Shown here piece after piece: positions 37,433-48,917 of a stretch of DNA of 64,000 nt (the stretch's first letter is position 1; each line of letters begins with the position of its first letter). The stretch spans positions 12,119,811-12,183,810 of the forward strand of contig CM040085.1 in NCBI GenBank assembly GCA_022496805.1, read 5' to 3'. Source of the stretch: Pohlia nutans (Eukaryota > Streptophyta > Bryopsida > Bryales > Mniaceae). Made by a program: the position numbers and the translations under genes. The notes under the pieces were generated by a model. It was not told the origin of the DNA. It saw nothing but the letters and a program-made list of their open reading frames with translations, and made no database searches.

Positions 37433-39423
37433 ATGATGACCATGACTGAGGTACATACATGTACATATATCCTCTGAGAACAGTTCGTTGTAGTTCTGTT
37501 GTTCACATTCTGTGTGTTTTCATGCTTGTTGAACATTAGAGAGTCATAGTTGTGCATTCCCGCATTGATGAATGGAGACATGGCCTCCTAAGAGTCCTCC
37601 GATTAGCTTCTGGTTGAAACCGAATTTAATTATTTACTGACAGATATATTATTTGAGACGAGAAATGGGAGATGAGATAGTTTGCTTGCATCATTACCTT
37701 TCCTTCATGCACTCTGCTCATGATCGTGGGACTCCACTTACAGTACGTCCAATTAGCTACTGATGTCAAAGGTCTTGTTGGGTGTGGAATTATATGCTGT
37801 ACATTCTCCTGTGGGAGCCACTGCAAGCTACTGAATGTTGTGACGATGCAGTGAGCTTCTGTTATTGTTTCAAAGAGAATAGGGATGAAGTGCAAGGGAA
37901 CAGGGATGAGTTCAAAATTCAGCGAGTTCAGTAAAATCTACTGTGACTTAGACCCCTGTTGATTCTTGTTACAGTCATTCTAAATTAGTTTCTGTTTCAT
38001 TGCAGCTGTTCTACGGGCCAGTGGAACCCACTTGGATTGTGCACCCGCGAGTCCCCGGATACGAGCGGCCAAATGAGGATTGTTACAGGAACCCTTACGC
38101 TATTTACAGGGACGTCGACACGAGACGCAACCCTTACGTTCAACGCAACGCCGCGCCATGCACAATGGTAGCTCAAGAAGGTGCGCATGGAATGATGTAC
38201 CCTCCCCAGGCTCGGTTTGGAGGCAACGCGGCGATTGCACCTCAGGTACAACAAGTTGTGGCGGTCCAAAGTCCTGCCAAACACGTGCAGCAAAGTCCGG
38301 CACGTCCCTGTGTCTTACAGCCACGAAATGTGGTTGCAAACGTTCAGGTGAGATTCCTTTCTCGTGGTCTGCTAATTGTAAGGAAAAACATGTAAACCTA
38401 GGACTGTAATGTGACCAGCTAGGTGCTGAATTGTTGAATTTGAGTTTTCGAATTGTTGTGTACCAACATCCCGTCTATAAAAACCATGTAAATTTTGTGA
38501 TTTCCCAATATCTTTTTCATATCCAAGAGGACATTTTTCTAAAGTCCGGAGAGTCTGGGAAGGTGTACCCATATCATGCTTGGACTCATGAGTCAAATTG
38601 AACTCCGGTTGTTCTTCTTCTGAGCTCATTGTGGTGATGAACAGACTGTGCATTTCATGGTGCCCTTGTGTTGCGGCAAATGCGAGGACAAGGTGAAGGA
38701 GCAGCTTCTGGATCTAGACGGTGAGTTCACTAGCTACCGTGATTCCTTTGCCGTAACTCAGGTGAAGTCATGTGTAATTTTCTAGAATGTTCAAGATGAT
38801 GGAACTTTCCTAGAATTTCTTGCAGGATAGTACTATAGTTTTAATATAAAATCTTGGATACGAAAGCCTAATCCCGATATCGAATTTCAAGTGGGTGTTA
38901 AATATAATTATCCAGTAGCTTGTTTAGGGTGAAGTACTATATGCTTCGATCACTGAACATCGAAATGTGCATGCATTTGATTCTTATATAGGGCACATTA
39001 TTGTCTCTCGTGGAAAGCCACGTCAGAATTAATTTTTGCCGGACATTGGACCAAATTGTTCACTGCCGTTTTAAAATCTTGTGCACGTGACTCGGTCGAT
39101 CATGTTAGACCTAGGTAAGCTGAATTTGTGTCGGCGATCCCAAGATAGAATCATAATAATCAAGCGTGTGCTTTTCTGAAGTCTGTGATCATGTGGATGC
39201 AGATGTGCAAAGAGTCACTTGTGATCAGTTGAAACAGAAGGTGACCGTCACAAGCTCTGTAGCTCCAGAGAAACTGCTGAAGCGTGTGCAGAAGATCAAG
39301 AAGCGCTCCACCTTCTGGCCCCAACAACAGCAGACTGATGTGTCTAACAACAGTCAAATCCTGTTGAAGCCAAACCAAGCTGTCAATAACGAGAATGCTC
39401 CCCATCAGCACTCCATGATCTGA
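37433..39423 (+). CDS. heavy-metal-associated (HMA) domain protein, four exons
   Basis: Exons 37433-37450, 38006-38347, 38645-38720 and 39203-39423 join in frame to 218 residues with GT-AG introns. The first 120 residues are tyrosine/proline-rich (ELFYGPVEPTWIVHPRVPGY; CYRNPYAIYRDV) with Gln/Val-rich stretches. An HMA domain follows from about 121 to 190: VHFMVPLCCGKCEDKVKEQL with metal-binding Cys130 and Cys133, then DVQRVTCDQLKQKVTVT and LLKRVQKIKKRSTFW. The C-terminus ends HQHSMI, without a CaaX box, so it is not a typical isoprenylated HIPP. Binding of Cu, Zn or Cd is expected from the CxxC loop. The six-codon first exon is the least certain part; its donor (GAG|GTACAT) and frame fit. Confidence 0.8.
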
Positions 39424-40184
39424 AACACTATCCACCTGCGTTTGTACATTAAAGAATGCGACATTTTTGCATTGGCCCTTAATATGCTCTGCCCTCCATG
39501 GAAGTAAGAACATGCAAATCTGATAGAATAGTTGTGTCAGGACTCAAATGTGATAGAATAGTTGTGCAATAGGTAGACGTTTCAGACATGATTTCAATCT
39601 TGAGAAATCATGTTGTCATTCTCTGTTGTTGCAGCTTATCATGAGTTGCAGAGAGGTACGCTAGTTTTCAGAAACAGATATATAGCTTCTAAAGGAATCG
39701 ATCATATCTCTTATTTAACTGGTTAAATTGCACTTTGTCCACCAGTTGGCATGCTGTGTACCTTCGCTAGAGATAAAATTGTATTGTACATTTCTCGAAA
39801 AACCCTATTCACAAATAGAATCTGGGTTTTCAGAAATCTCAGAAATTATAAATATAGGGAATGAAAGCGCCCTTTGACCATATCTTAGTAACTGAAAGTG
39901 GAGTACCGTAAGAAGAGGTTAAGTGACAATGAAGTGAAAAAGGATTTCAAGCTCCACAACAACAAATGCTAATTTCCTTGAATTTAGAAAAGAAGATCTT
40001 CAAAGATTAAAAGAGATTTTCCATCGGTTGGTATGAAGTTGACATAATTTAGTATGGAAAAGTTTACTACAGGCTCAACAAAGGGAATTTGGTAATTCAA
40101 AATAAGTTTGATAGGGTTCAAATAAAGGAGATTATACATAATTATAATCACTACAACTTAAGAAAGACTTGGCTTCAACAGGAT
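39424..40184. other. 3' flank of HMA gene, intergenic
   Basis: Probable 3'UTR and then AT-rich DNA, nothing recognised. Confidence 0.4.
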
Positions 40185-41450
40185 TTGGACATCTAACTAG
40201 CTCGGACAACATTCCCTAGTCTCGAGGCAAACGATAGAATTTCAATTGAAATTTTGGCCTGAATTACCACAGAAAAATGAAGCATTCAGCAGAGATTATA
40301 ATATGATCACAATCAACCCTGCAGATAACATAATTAGCTTAATCTTGCAGCAAGAGGATTGGAAAGTGCACAACAACGAATAAAATATACTCAAGTCTAG
40401 GAATATTCGTCAACTGACTATCATAGCAATTGCACACCAAAAAGTGCAATCAAAACGATGTTAAAATTTTTACTATTGGCAAATCCGGCCATATGAAATC
40501 TTCTTTTATTGACTAGTTGAAGCATGTCCTCCAATCATGAGAAAATATGAGAAAGCCTGTATGCGTAGTTGCCACTGTAACTGCAAATACTAACGGCAGC
40601 CTCTCCCGGAGCTGCCTGGCAGTGAGTCTTATCAAATCGGTGGAGAGAAAACATGTAAGCGTACTTGCCAAAGCGACTGCAAAAAATAATGGCAGCCTCT
40701 CTCGGAGGTGCGTGTGCCCTATCAAGTCGGCTAAGAACAAACATGTCTGCGTAAATGCCAATGCTAATGCAAATACTAATGGCAGCCTCTCCTGGGCCCT
40801 CTCCCAGAGCCTAGACAGCCGATGTGTTGCAGTGCTGATAATGCGACGACACATAGGGCATGTTGCAGCTGAGGATCGCTGCTGAGTCTGGAGCCACCGG
40901 CACAAGCATGCCTCACAGAACTGGTGGTTGCAGTTGGTCACCGTGGGATGGGCCATGTCGTCCAAGCATATGTTGCATATGTTGTCATGATCAGAATCCG
41001 AGTCCACTTCCGCACAATTAGCACTGTGGCTGTCCACGCTACTTGTAACTCTTGTTTGATCATATGGTGACATGATTCTAGCGCGGTACCAGTCCGGCTA
41101 CGTCTGCATTAAAAAGAAGCTTCACCAAAAAAGATCTTACTTCAGTACTCACTGTTTGAACTCATTGTCTAGCTACTTCCCTGCATGAGGAGTCTCCCAA
41201 GGCGCTAGGTGTTCAGAATTACTGCACAAAATGAAGTATACAGTAGTATTACAAGTAAGTATACAGTAGGGATTAATTGCAAGCATGTGCGTATTGACAG
41301 CAGCCAAGAAGATTTAGTTACGTGATCTAGTTTTGAAAAGCAAATAATACGTGATCAAGTTATGAAAAGCAATGAGGGCCTGGCAGGGAGGAAAAGTATT
41401 CGACAAGACAACAAATAATGCGATGGTTACCCTGAGAGAGATGCAAATTC
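40185..41450 (-). repeat. inverted copy of the 5.0-6.6 kb RING block
   Basis: The reverse complement of this interval matches the RING gene at 5745 with its leader upstream and about 330 bp downstream (TGATAGTCAGTTGACG, CCTAGACTTGAGTATATTTTATTCG, GAGACTAGGGAATG). It carries only one leader unit, against two at the other locus. The coding part is about 95 percent identical at protein level. Flanks differ beyond these limits. Confidence 0.85.
40513..41073 (-). CDS. RING-finger protein with three membrane-type repeats, inverted paralogue
   Basis: 186 residues, the same architecture as the gene at 5745: a complete C3HC4 RING (CNICLDDMAHPTVTNCNH, CEAC, CPMC) and three hydrophobic ERLPL repeats. 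The codon equivalent to the start of the other copy is GTG here (VDSHSANC), and translation can instead begin 13 codons upstream at a new ATG (MSPYDQTRVTSS), because leader sequence differs. The frame is open, which suggests the gene may still be used. E3 ligase activity at a membrane is a domain-based inference. Confidence 0.75.
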   Translation of the reverse strand: MSPYDQTRVTSSVDSHSANCAEVDSDSDHDNICNICLDDMAHPTVTNCNHQFCEACLCRWLQTQQRSSAATCPMCRRIISTATHRLSRLWERAQERLPLVFALALAFTQTCLFLADLIGHTHLRERLPLFFAVALASTLTCFLSTDLIRLTARQLRERLPLVFAVTVATTHTGFLIFSHDWRTCFN

Positions 41451-41649
41451 ACTACTACAGTAGAGACTGAAGTGGAAGGGGGGTTGCTCTTTTATTGCAG
41501 GTGAAGCCTCGGTAGATTGTTTGGAAAGACCAGGACTGGTTTGCTAGCTCAGTCTCGATCGGCAGGTGGTGAAGTTTCATCCCAGGTCGTTCATATTTCT
41601 CTTTTATGAGACACATAAATGTTTCAAATTTTCTTATCGATTTGTTTAC

Positions 41650-42984
41650 CAATACTTGGAGGATCGAGAGGTTTACGAGCTTTCCTGAGCTCCGGACTCT
41701 GCACAGACCATATTCGTTTCTTGTAAGGAATTCTGCTCAACGTTCCACAACAGGAACCATCCAACTTTGACAGGTAAAAGACCAGGTACTGAGAGTACAA
41801 GCTTACAGCGCTGTCCTCGACTGAACCAGCCTCATCTATCACCCTCCATATGCTCTTCTCCAAATCAGGATGCGTTGCTATGGGACCAACCTGCATGCCA
41901 CAAGCAATTATCAATACAGTCAAATTTTGAAATCCAATACTCCAACCCGAATGACTGATTGTGTGCATACGACATGAATGAAAACATTCTGAGTTGCACA
42001 AACCCACCAGGTCCACCAGTGGCTGTAGCACAGATTGCCTGTCCTGAAACTCCTGTGCAGAGGATACTAAAACCAAATCCGGCTTCCTCTATCAACCCCT
42101 GTGACCCAATAACAAGTATCTATTCATAAACTTGGTTGCCTCCAATTAGCAAGTAGTGTCAGCATCATTTGGCTAAATGTCTATAACCACTGATCATTAA
42201 ATGGAAATGGAGTTGTCTACTGTCCCTTCAATAGTGATCTACAACCTCCAACCTTGATTGATTGCATAAGAAATTCATACATAGTGATAAAATTTGATCT
42301 CTAAAGATTTGACTCATGGTACCAAAAGTGATCTCTATACAAATCTCCCAAAAATCACACTCTTAAATATTGGTTAACCCCTAAGCGTCCACAGCGACCA
42401 GATTGGTCACCATGTTTTTTTAAACAGTTTTCAGTAGGTCCTATTTGGACTTCTTCTTGTTCAAAAATAAATAAAAATTCGAACAAGGGGTTAAAATGCT
42501 TATTATAAAAGTATCCTGTACTTCAAACAGCATTAGGGTTAGAGAATTCACGTACCACTTGTGTGCGCAAGGCTCCCAGCTAGCTGGAAGGGGCCTCCGA
42601 GTAAAGAGATGAGCTCGACGCAGGCGCTCGTAAATTCAAGCAAGCTTCGCTCGTCTCTCTCGTCGCAGGAATGTCTAAAACCCGGGTCTCCTCCCTTGCT
42701 AACCAAGTGGCAGCAAACGAAGCCACCGCACGAAAAACCCGAGGCCATTTCAAAAGATCCAGGGTTTCCATGGCAACCGACCTCGGTTCTTCCAATGCCT
42801 TCTCTTGCAATGCGGCAGCATGAGCCCTTCCCTGTAATGGCCTGTCAAATGTCACATTCCCGAACCCTAATCTTTCTAAGGAACGAGCTGCTTTCAATGA
42901 AACCGACCACAGATTCTTATGATGCGGACATGTTGCAGAGATAGTTGAATAACTGCATGGTAGAGTGTCTTCAACTAGTGACAA
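41650..42984 (-). pseudogene. truncated MutS2-like gene (N-terminal exons only)
   Basis: On the minus strand, a first segment near 42775-42700 contains METLDLLKWPRVFRAVASFA and ATWLAREETRVLDIPATRET, resembling the N-terminus of MutS2 proteins. The better continuation after this lies in another frame, so a frameshift is likely. Further exons: KPDLVLVSSAQEFQDRQSVL ending at a GT donor; 41807-41890 (VGPIATHPDLEKSIWRVIDE, AGSVEDSA) with clean CAG and GTAAGC borders; and 41650-41698 (SPELRKARKPLDPPSI). The last two join in frame as ...VEDSA|SPELRKARK, as in MutS2. The clamp, ATPase and Smr parts are absent; the inverted RING block begins about 200 bp further on. Probably a gene cut off by that rearrangement. 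Confidence 0.5.
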
Positions 42985-44649
42985 AACCTTTCTTGTAGTT
43001 TTTGAGTGGCAGCGAGTGAAGGATTGGGTTTAGCCATCGCAGCATTACATTATCAGCTTCATGCTTGCTGAAGCGCCCTGATCAAATTTCATCAGGCAAG
43101 TACAATCCATGTAAACCCTAATTAAGAGTAGAGAATTCATCTCTAGACTGCCGAAATGACTCAACGCGAATCATGAAGAATTGATAATTCAGCACACGGT
43201 CTACACAATTGACACGCTTAATCAGTCACTGCCATAAATGGATTTTGTGTGATTACCGACTTGGCTTGAGGATGTTCTCACTGTTACCGGTACAGTCATC
43301 CTAGTAATGAATAGAAAGCCCTCCTTGAAAGCTCTATCGGTTTACCCGCTCGAAAAGGATGGAAAGTGTAAACGATTCACGACACAATTACCCTCTTTCA
43401 TGACTAACAACTGAAGCAAGCGGAAATTTCTTTTCCGAGCCTGACTTGATGCCTACTGTTTGTACCGCGAATAAGTTGAATGCCAGCGCAACTGGCGCAT
43501 TGGCGATGGTTCCAGAATATTCTCTCCACGGCAGCCAGGGCTCGGCTCCTATGTATAGATCTCGATCATCAGGTACACTGGCGCAATGGTGATGGTTCCA
43601 GCGCTCGGCTCCCATGTTCAGATCTTTGATCATCGGGTACACTAGCGCAATGGCGATGGTTCCAGAATCTTTCTGGAAGGAATGGTACAGCGAGCACCAC
43701 TGCAATGCTGCCCTGCATGCGTTGACTCACCCAACATTAACTCAGATTCCGCTGCCAGTACGTTGTTTGCTTCTGTTCCGACGAACTGCATAATTATATA
43801 TCAGATATTACTGTAGCACTATTCTTTATCAGCTGGCCAGGTTGGAGCGATTGGAGCCCGATCAGGCGGCCAGCGAACACCGATAGAGAGGAGGACGTCT
43901 TGCCGAAGCAGCCTGTGCATGGCACACGTATTGCAGGTCTGTTTGCACGAGCCGGCCTTGTGGGTAGCTACTGTGGTTTTCCCACCAGTTTTCAGTGACT
44001 CCTCTTTTTTGTCACAATGTCCAGACGGTTCAGCAGGGGTCTGTTGTTTCTAGAAGCCGTAGTCCGGCCGGTGCAGGGTGTCTTCATGAACAACTTTAGA
44101 GCGTAGATGCCAGGCTTTTACTCCCTTCTCGTAGAGAACCGCGGTCTCTAGGAGCTGGCAGATAAAGCTTTGAACAATGCAGACCGTCTCCTCCCATTTC
44201 ATGCAGATTTCATGGATCGCTAGGCATTCACTCGGGCAATTCGATAGGGTCTAGTTCGGAGTCTATTCTGTCGGACTATCGATTGTTGCACTCCCCATCA
44301 ACATTTGAGAAGCTTTTGGAACCGTCTCTTGTGGCGGGTAATGCATGCAGTCTGTAGTTGGCTATATCTTGGTAACGTTCTCTCTTGGCCTTTCTTCACA
44401 GGGTACTGGGGTTAATTATTGCACTTGTGTGTGGCGGTGTTGTATGCAGGTAACCGAAGGGGATGCTATGAGCGGTTTTGAGCAACCAAGAATCTGATTA
44501 TTTTCCCCACCCATAAGGGCCGTAACAGAACGGGACGTTTCGGTTGGAAAAAGTCGCCAGGTGCTTTGAACATATTTGAAACTTACCGGAGAGTCTACTT
44601 AATAGGAGCGTTGGGCGTTTGAGGGATTTTTTTAGAGCAGAGAGTCAGT
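42985..44649. other. intergenic, with 3-copy repeat at 43491-43680
   Basis: A short unit around GGCGCAATGGYGATGGTTCCAG is repeated three times (about 43491, 43577, 43641), interleaved with CTCGGCTCC and GATCATCRGGTACACT. It opens a reading frame on the minus strand that I regard as repeat-derived. The remainder probably holds the promoter of the LRR gene. Confidence 0.5.
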
Positions 44650-45197
44650 ATGGAGAAGGGGAATTCTGACGTCGTGCGGCTATGGAGGGTAACTCACATT
44701 CTGTATGCCGTGACCGCATGCACAGTAATAGTGCTTTCAGAATGTGTGTTGGGTCTCAACGAAGAAGGCCAATTGCTGCTCAATTGGAAGCAAGGTTCTC
44801 TGCAGGATCCGGACAACAACTTGAGCAACTGGAATGCCTCCGACGCCACTCCGTGTTTCTGGAATGGTGTGAATTGCACTCAGGGTTCTGTATCCGCAGT
44901 GGATTTCTCTCCTTTCTGGAACCTTGGAGGCCCAATCGACGCTCTCCCTTTTGGTTAGTGGCTGAATCCTTCTTATGGCGTTAATGTACCACTTTGTGTG
45001 TCATTTGAGAGGTTGTGATCGTAGTGCATGCACATTGTGTAGTGTCACGTGGGACATGGATGTATTTTCAGTATCTATGTTGACATGGTGTGTGTTGTCA
45101 TGCAGCAAAGTTTGCGAATCTTACAATTTTGAATGTGGGATTAACGAATATGAATGGAATTTTCCCATCAGACATAACATCATATTCATTAAAATGA
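44650..45197 (+). pseudogene. 5' fragment of an LRR receptor-type gene
   Basis: Exon 1 (44650-44953) encodes a signal-peptide-like start (hydrophobic ILYAVTACTVIVLSECVLG) and an LRRNT_2 cap: LNEEGQLLLNWKQGSLQDPD, LSNWNASDATPCFWNGVNC. It ends at TTG|GTTAGT. Exon 2 starts after CAG at 45106 and reads in frame AKFANLTILNVGLTNMNGIF, PSDITSYSLK, a proper LRR start, then TGA at 45195. No further LRRs, membrane span or kinase follow; AT-rich DNA and a SINE take their place. So this is a fragment of an LRR receptor (kinase) gene. Only a short secreted peptide could be made. Confidence 0.7.
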
Positions 45198-45397
45198 GAG
45201 AATGGGAACCTCTCAAAATATTATTATGAAATTTCAAGTGGATGTATGGGAGTTAATGGTTAATATAAATAGTAAAAGAAACTCGAAGTTTTCATTAAAT
45301 TGAGAGTTTTATATAGAAGAAGACATTATGACTGTCAAACTTTTGATTTTTGATTGCAAATCTCGTGTACAAGGTCTAAATTATTCGTTTACCGGAC

Positions 45398-45640
45398 ACC
45401 AAGTCATGAGCTCAGTGGTTGGTTGTAAGGGGGTGTTTATCTCATGTAGGTGGTCTAGGTTCGATTCCCACTGAACTCGTTTGAGCGGCTATGGGATATA
45501 CATGACTTGGTGCTGCTAAGTGAGCTTTGGCAGGCAGGAAAGATGTAACAACCAACCAGCCCCGTACCCTAAACTGTGACAAGTGCTTGACGCGCTAACA
45601 GAAAAACAATAAATAGTGGTCCTAACCACTACCAATTTTT
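45398..45640 (+). mobile_element. tRNA-derived SINE, copy 2
   Basis: Box A-like GAGCTCAGTGGTTGG (45409 onward) and a perfect box B GGTTCGATTCC (45458-45468). The body is shared with the copy at 22625: CATGACTTGGTGCTGCTA, GGCAGGAAA, ACCAACCAGCC, GACAAGTGCTTG. The 3' stem is GTGGTCCTAACCAC, then a T-rich end. About 240 bp. It lies just past the broken LRR gene. Confidence 0.8.
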
Positions 45641-46020
45641 TTTATAATTCAAAAGTATTATGCAATCAAACACACACACTACAAATAAATCATGTAAAGA
45701 AGTTACCAAAAACAAATGCACGTGTACAATGAAACAATGAATATATTAACGTGATACGTAGAATGCACTTGCATATTTAAAACAAACCAAATACAATAGA
45801 ATAGTAAAACACCGTTCAAACAGATAACATCAAACTATTACACGTAACTTCTATACTACTGAATTTTGCAACACACAAAACTAATACGTCTACTCTCAGA
45901 GTAGATACATAAAACCCTTTGGAATTGGGCCAAAAGATTATCTACGCAAACAATGAAGACATATACATCACTCTATAGATGTAAAAATACTCAAATATGT
46001 CGCTAATACATGAAAGATGT
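45641..46020. other. AT-rich sequence at the transposase 3' side
   Basis: No open frame. If the transposase belongs to a terminal-inverted-repeat element, one terminus should be in or near here, but I could not pair it with another sequence. Confidence 0.35.
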
Positions 46021-48860
46021 TCAAGCCCTAGTATATGCAGCTATGCTATCGTTGATGACTTCGATTTGAGCCACTGGGATTTTCAACATACATTCCGTTG
46101 TGTCCTTGATTCTTGACTTCCACGCTGTCATCAGAGAATCCGTATGCTCCACACCGGAGGTTGACTTTCATCAACCTTCCAACGCAATCCTCTGGAGGAA
46201 TCCCACCCAGTGTAGCTCTCTTGAACATTTTGATCTCTAGATGTAGGCCGGAAATACTGAATGAGTACACAATTCGGCTGATCCGGGTTCGTGTTTGGAT
46301 CAAACAACGCTCTCGCAATCCATACAGGTCTCGAATCACCATCCGCAGGCCGTATAGCAACAAAATAGCCTTCAAAGACATCACGACCAACTCGGAAGGA
46401 TTGCAATGGACAATCGCGCAACTCTCCAACGTACGCATCATCCTCCGCAAACTCCTCACGAAGCCCACCATCTTCAGCAAATTGATCCTCGACCCTTGCA
46501 GCAACGCGAGTAGATGGCCAAAATCCGTCTTTGAGTGCAATGGACAGTTCAATAGGCTCCTCCAATGCTGCCTTCACAGCTCGCCAGTAGAAAACCAAAT
46601 GTTCATACCGTCATCTATACTCTCCAGTTCTCTCTTCAGCGGACATTGTCTCCCAGTACTTGATAAATCCCAACAGGCCTTTCACAATGTCCTCCACACC
46701 TCTCATTGCACGGTGCGTGACGAGAACCGGTTCCCCACGAGGCCATAAACTACGACCTTCCGAATCCTCCCTCCACAATTTAATCCCAGTGCAATCCTTT
46801 GGCAGCCAATCGACATCAGTGCAAGAAATCTTGTACTTCATCACGGGGCAATTAGTGGAGTCTAGGAAGAACTTGAATTGTTGAGCCTTAGTGTGACCGA
46901 CAAGAGCCTCATCTCCATCCCTGATAAAGCCTTCAATGAAACCTTTAAAATCGGGCACCTCCTCTACGAGATGGGGAATAGTAGGAATCGATTCCACATC
47001 CATGAAAGACTTCATGAGCAAAGGAATTGTAGGGAAGTTATCTTTCTTCAACAACATGCTCCACCTTCCAAACAGTGCGTCGATGTCGTCGTGGGTATGA
47101 CCTACCAACGTAAAATTAACATACACTTCACGAAAGATTTTCTTGGCCACAAGAAGTGACCAAAAACAGAACACATATCTGTTCTTATTGTCACCAGTGG
47201 CATTGTCCATTTGCACATTCATAATGGGAGGACGTGGAGTTGCTGGAACGATAGTTTCTGGAGCAGGCCGAAGAGATGACTTGCACATGTCAGCTCCTTG
47301 AAGGACAGCATCGAAGATAGGAGCGGACTTTGACCCAACGAACAATTCCCTGGACGAGTATTTTGGAGGTAATTCGATATCTCGCAAGAGCTTCGCGAAA
47401 GAACCCACCGTGTAGTTTGAATCGTGAGCGAAGTTATCAAGCCCGTAATGCGCATAGTGCACATCCCCATGACCATGGGCGATCATACCCGTAACGGATA
47501 CTGGCAACTTAATCAAATCATCAAGCTCCTTACTCTTGTGAGAAAAGACGGGAGAAGCGGTTTTTGCATGATCCTTTTTGTCGTGCATGATGGTCAAACA
47601 TTCGTGCGGGAAAGAACTTGATCTGTACCGGTTTGCGTAATATAACTCTCTATGTGCTCGGGCAGCAGACAAATGCACCTCGAGCTTCTTCGCCCACAGT
47701 AGAGCCTGCTGCGACCCTGCAGTGGCGCAACGCCTAAGAGAGTGCAATCTACCACATTTGGAGCAACGGGCGAAATTATCTCCCGGCTTCTTTGCGTCGT
47801 ACTGAGGAAAGCTATGCCTCCGAATCCTGCTCAAACTAAAGGGGGACACTTTCTGCAAACCAAATGACGCATTTGCAGCGTTGATCTCCGGGATGGCATT
47901 CTTTCATTTCCATGTGGCCGGAAGAATCATAGACACGACTTTATCTCCAGTTTTTAGAGTGCGAGTTCGGTGTGGCATATGATCTGCAGAGTTCTCCAAG
48001 ATGCACCTCAAAGTAGCAGTGGCCTGAGACGTATGCTTTCGAGGCTTAAGCAAACTCGTGTTCCCATGAGGCTGTGCTTGAAGACCTTCAGCAGCGAACC
48101 CTTGGAAGCGATGGAAAGTGGCTTCAGACACTCCAGCAATGTGCCTCCATGCAGGCATGCAGACGTCAATACCCTCGACAGTGGCGACCCTCCTGCCCTG
48201 AGCGTCACGATGAATTTGCCTGTGAACATCCAGCTTCATATGGAATCTGAACTGAAAGGAAGTATCACGATACATACGCTCTCGGAAAGCCCGAATCTTA
48301 TCCCTAGGGAAAGGCTGAACACAGTTCTTGGAACAACAGACTTTGCTGGAAACCGCATTGATGGACTCCTATGTTAGCAGATCTTTGGCTTTGACGGAGG
48401 TCTCACGTGGCGGGTTCCTCACAATGCTGGTATAACGTGTGCTACGCGACGATCCAAGCTGGGGAAGACTTGCTACACGGCAGTTGTAATTGTACTGCAG
48501 ATCGTGGTCTCTGAGGCTAGCACCATTACAGTAGACATACTCAATCGGCCAAGCCCTGATAGAGTATCTCCAATCATCTGCCACATCAGCAGTGGAGAGG
48601 CTCTTCGAAATCTGAACAGCCATATGAGTGTCTCCGAGTGCACCGTTGCAACCGAGTACGAAGCCAGAGCTTACACTATGACATAAGCCTTCAGCCACAG
48701 GGGAGCCTCCATCGCTGTATAGTGTTACGAACTTGGTAACCCATAACCTCCGAGGAATACCTTCGCAGTTGGGAATGTCGTGTGACTCTTCCGGACTGGC
48801 ATCAATCTCTTCATCAGAAGAGAACACATCAGTAACCATTGGAACGTTCTCCGCATCCAT
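46021..48860 (-). pseudogene. transposase-like gene (DUF7869-type), decayed
   Basis: A single reading frame of about 946 codons can be followed from the ATG at 48860 to a TGA at 46021-46023. It is interrupted by three in-frame stops (48371-48369 TAG, 47906-47904 TGA, 46613-46611 TGA) and one apparent 1-base deletion near 46147, after which the frame resumes as SLMTAWKSRIKDTTECMLKI. Landmarks: a Cys cluster SSKVCCSKNC; VCMPAWRHIAGVSEATFHRF (helix-turn-helix-like); HTSQATATLRCILENSADHM; a CSKCGRLH zinc motif; then acidic positions typical of an RNase H-fold transposase: MHDKKDHAKT (47582), NVQMDNATGDNKN (about 47207) and LVGHTHDDIDALF (about 47085). The C-terminal SFRVGRDVFEGYFVAIRPAD and PVWIARAL segments are conserved in the family as I remember it. 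The label DUF7869 and the transposase function are from memory of the family plus motif order. No intron is needed. Confidence 0.7.
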
Positions 48861-48917
48861 TGAACCTCTGCATAATGAAACACAACAAAGGTATCACTCA
48901 CCAGTCAACTACACAAA

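Noticed and set aside
40185..41450. Inverted RING block as a transposon carrying the gene
   Set aside because: No terminal repeats or target-site duplication at the homology limits, and leader copy number differs; a segmental duplication fits better.
43388..43705. Minus-strand ORF of 105 codons
   Set aside because: Encoded by a threefold short repeat; peptide repeats reflect the DNA repeat.
46611..48371. Transposase stops as introns, readthrough or RNA editing
   Set aside because: No GT-AG pair brackets each stop, protein similarity continues through them, and nuclear transcripts are not known to be edited this way; decay is simpler.
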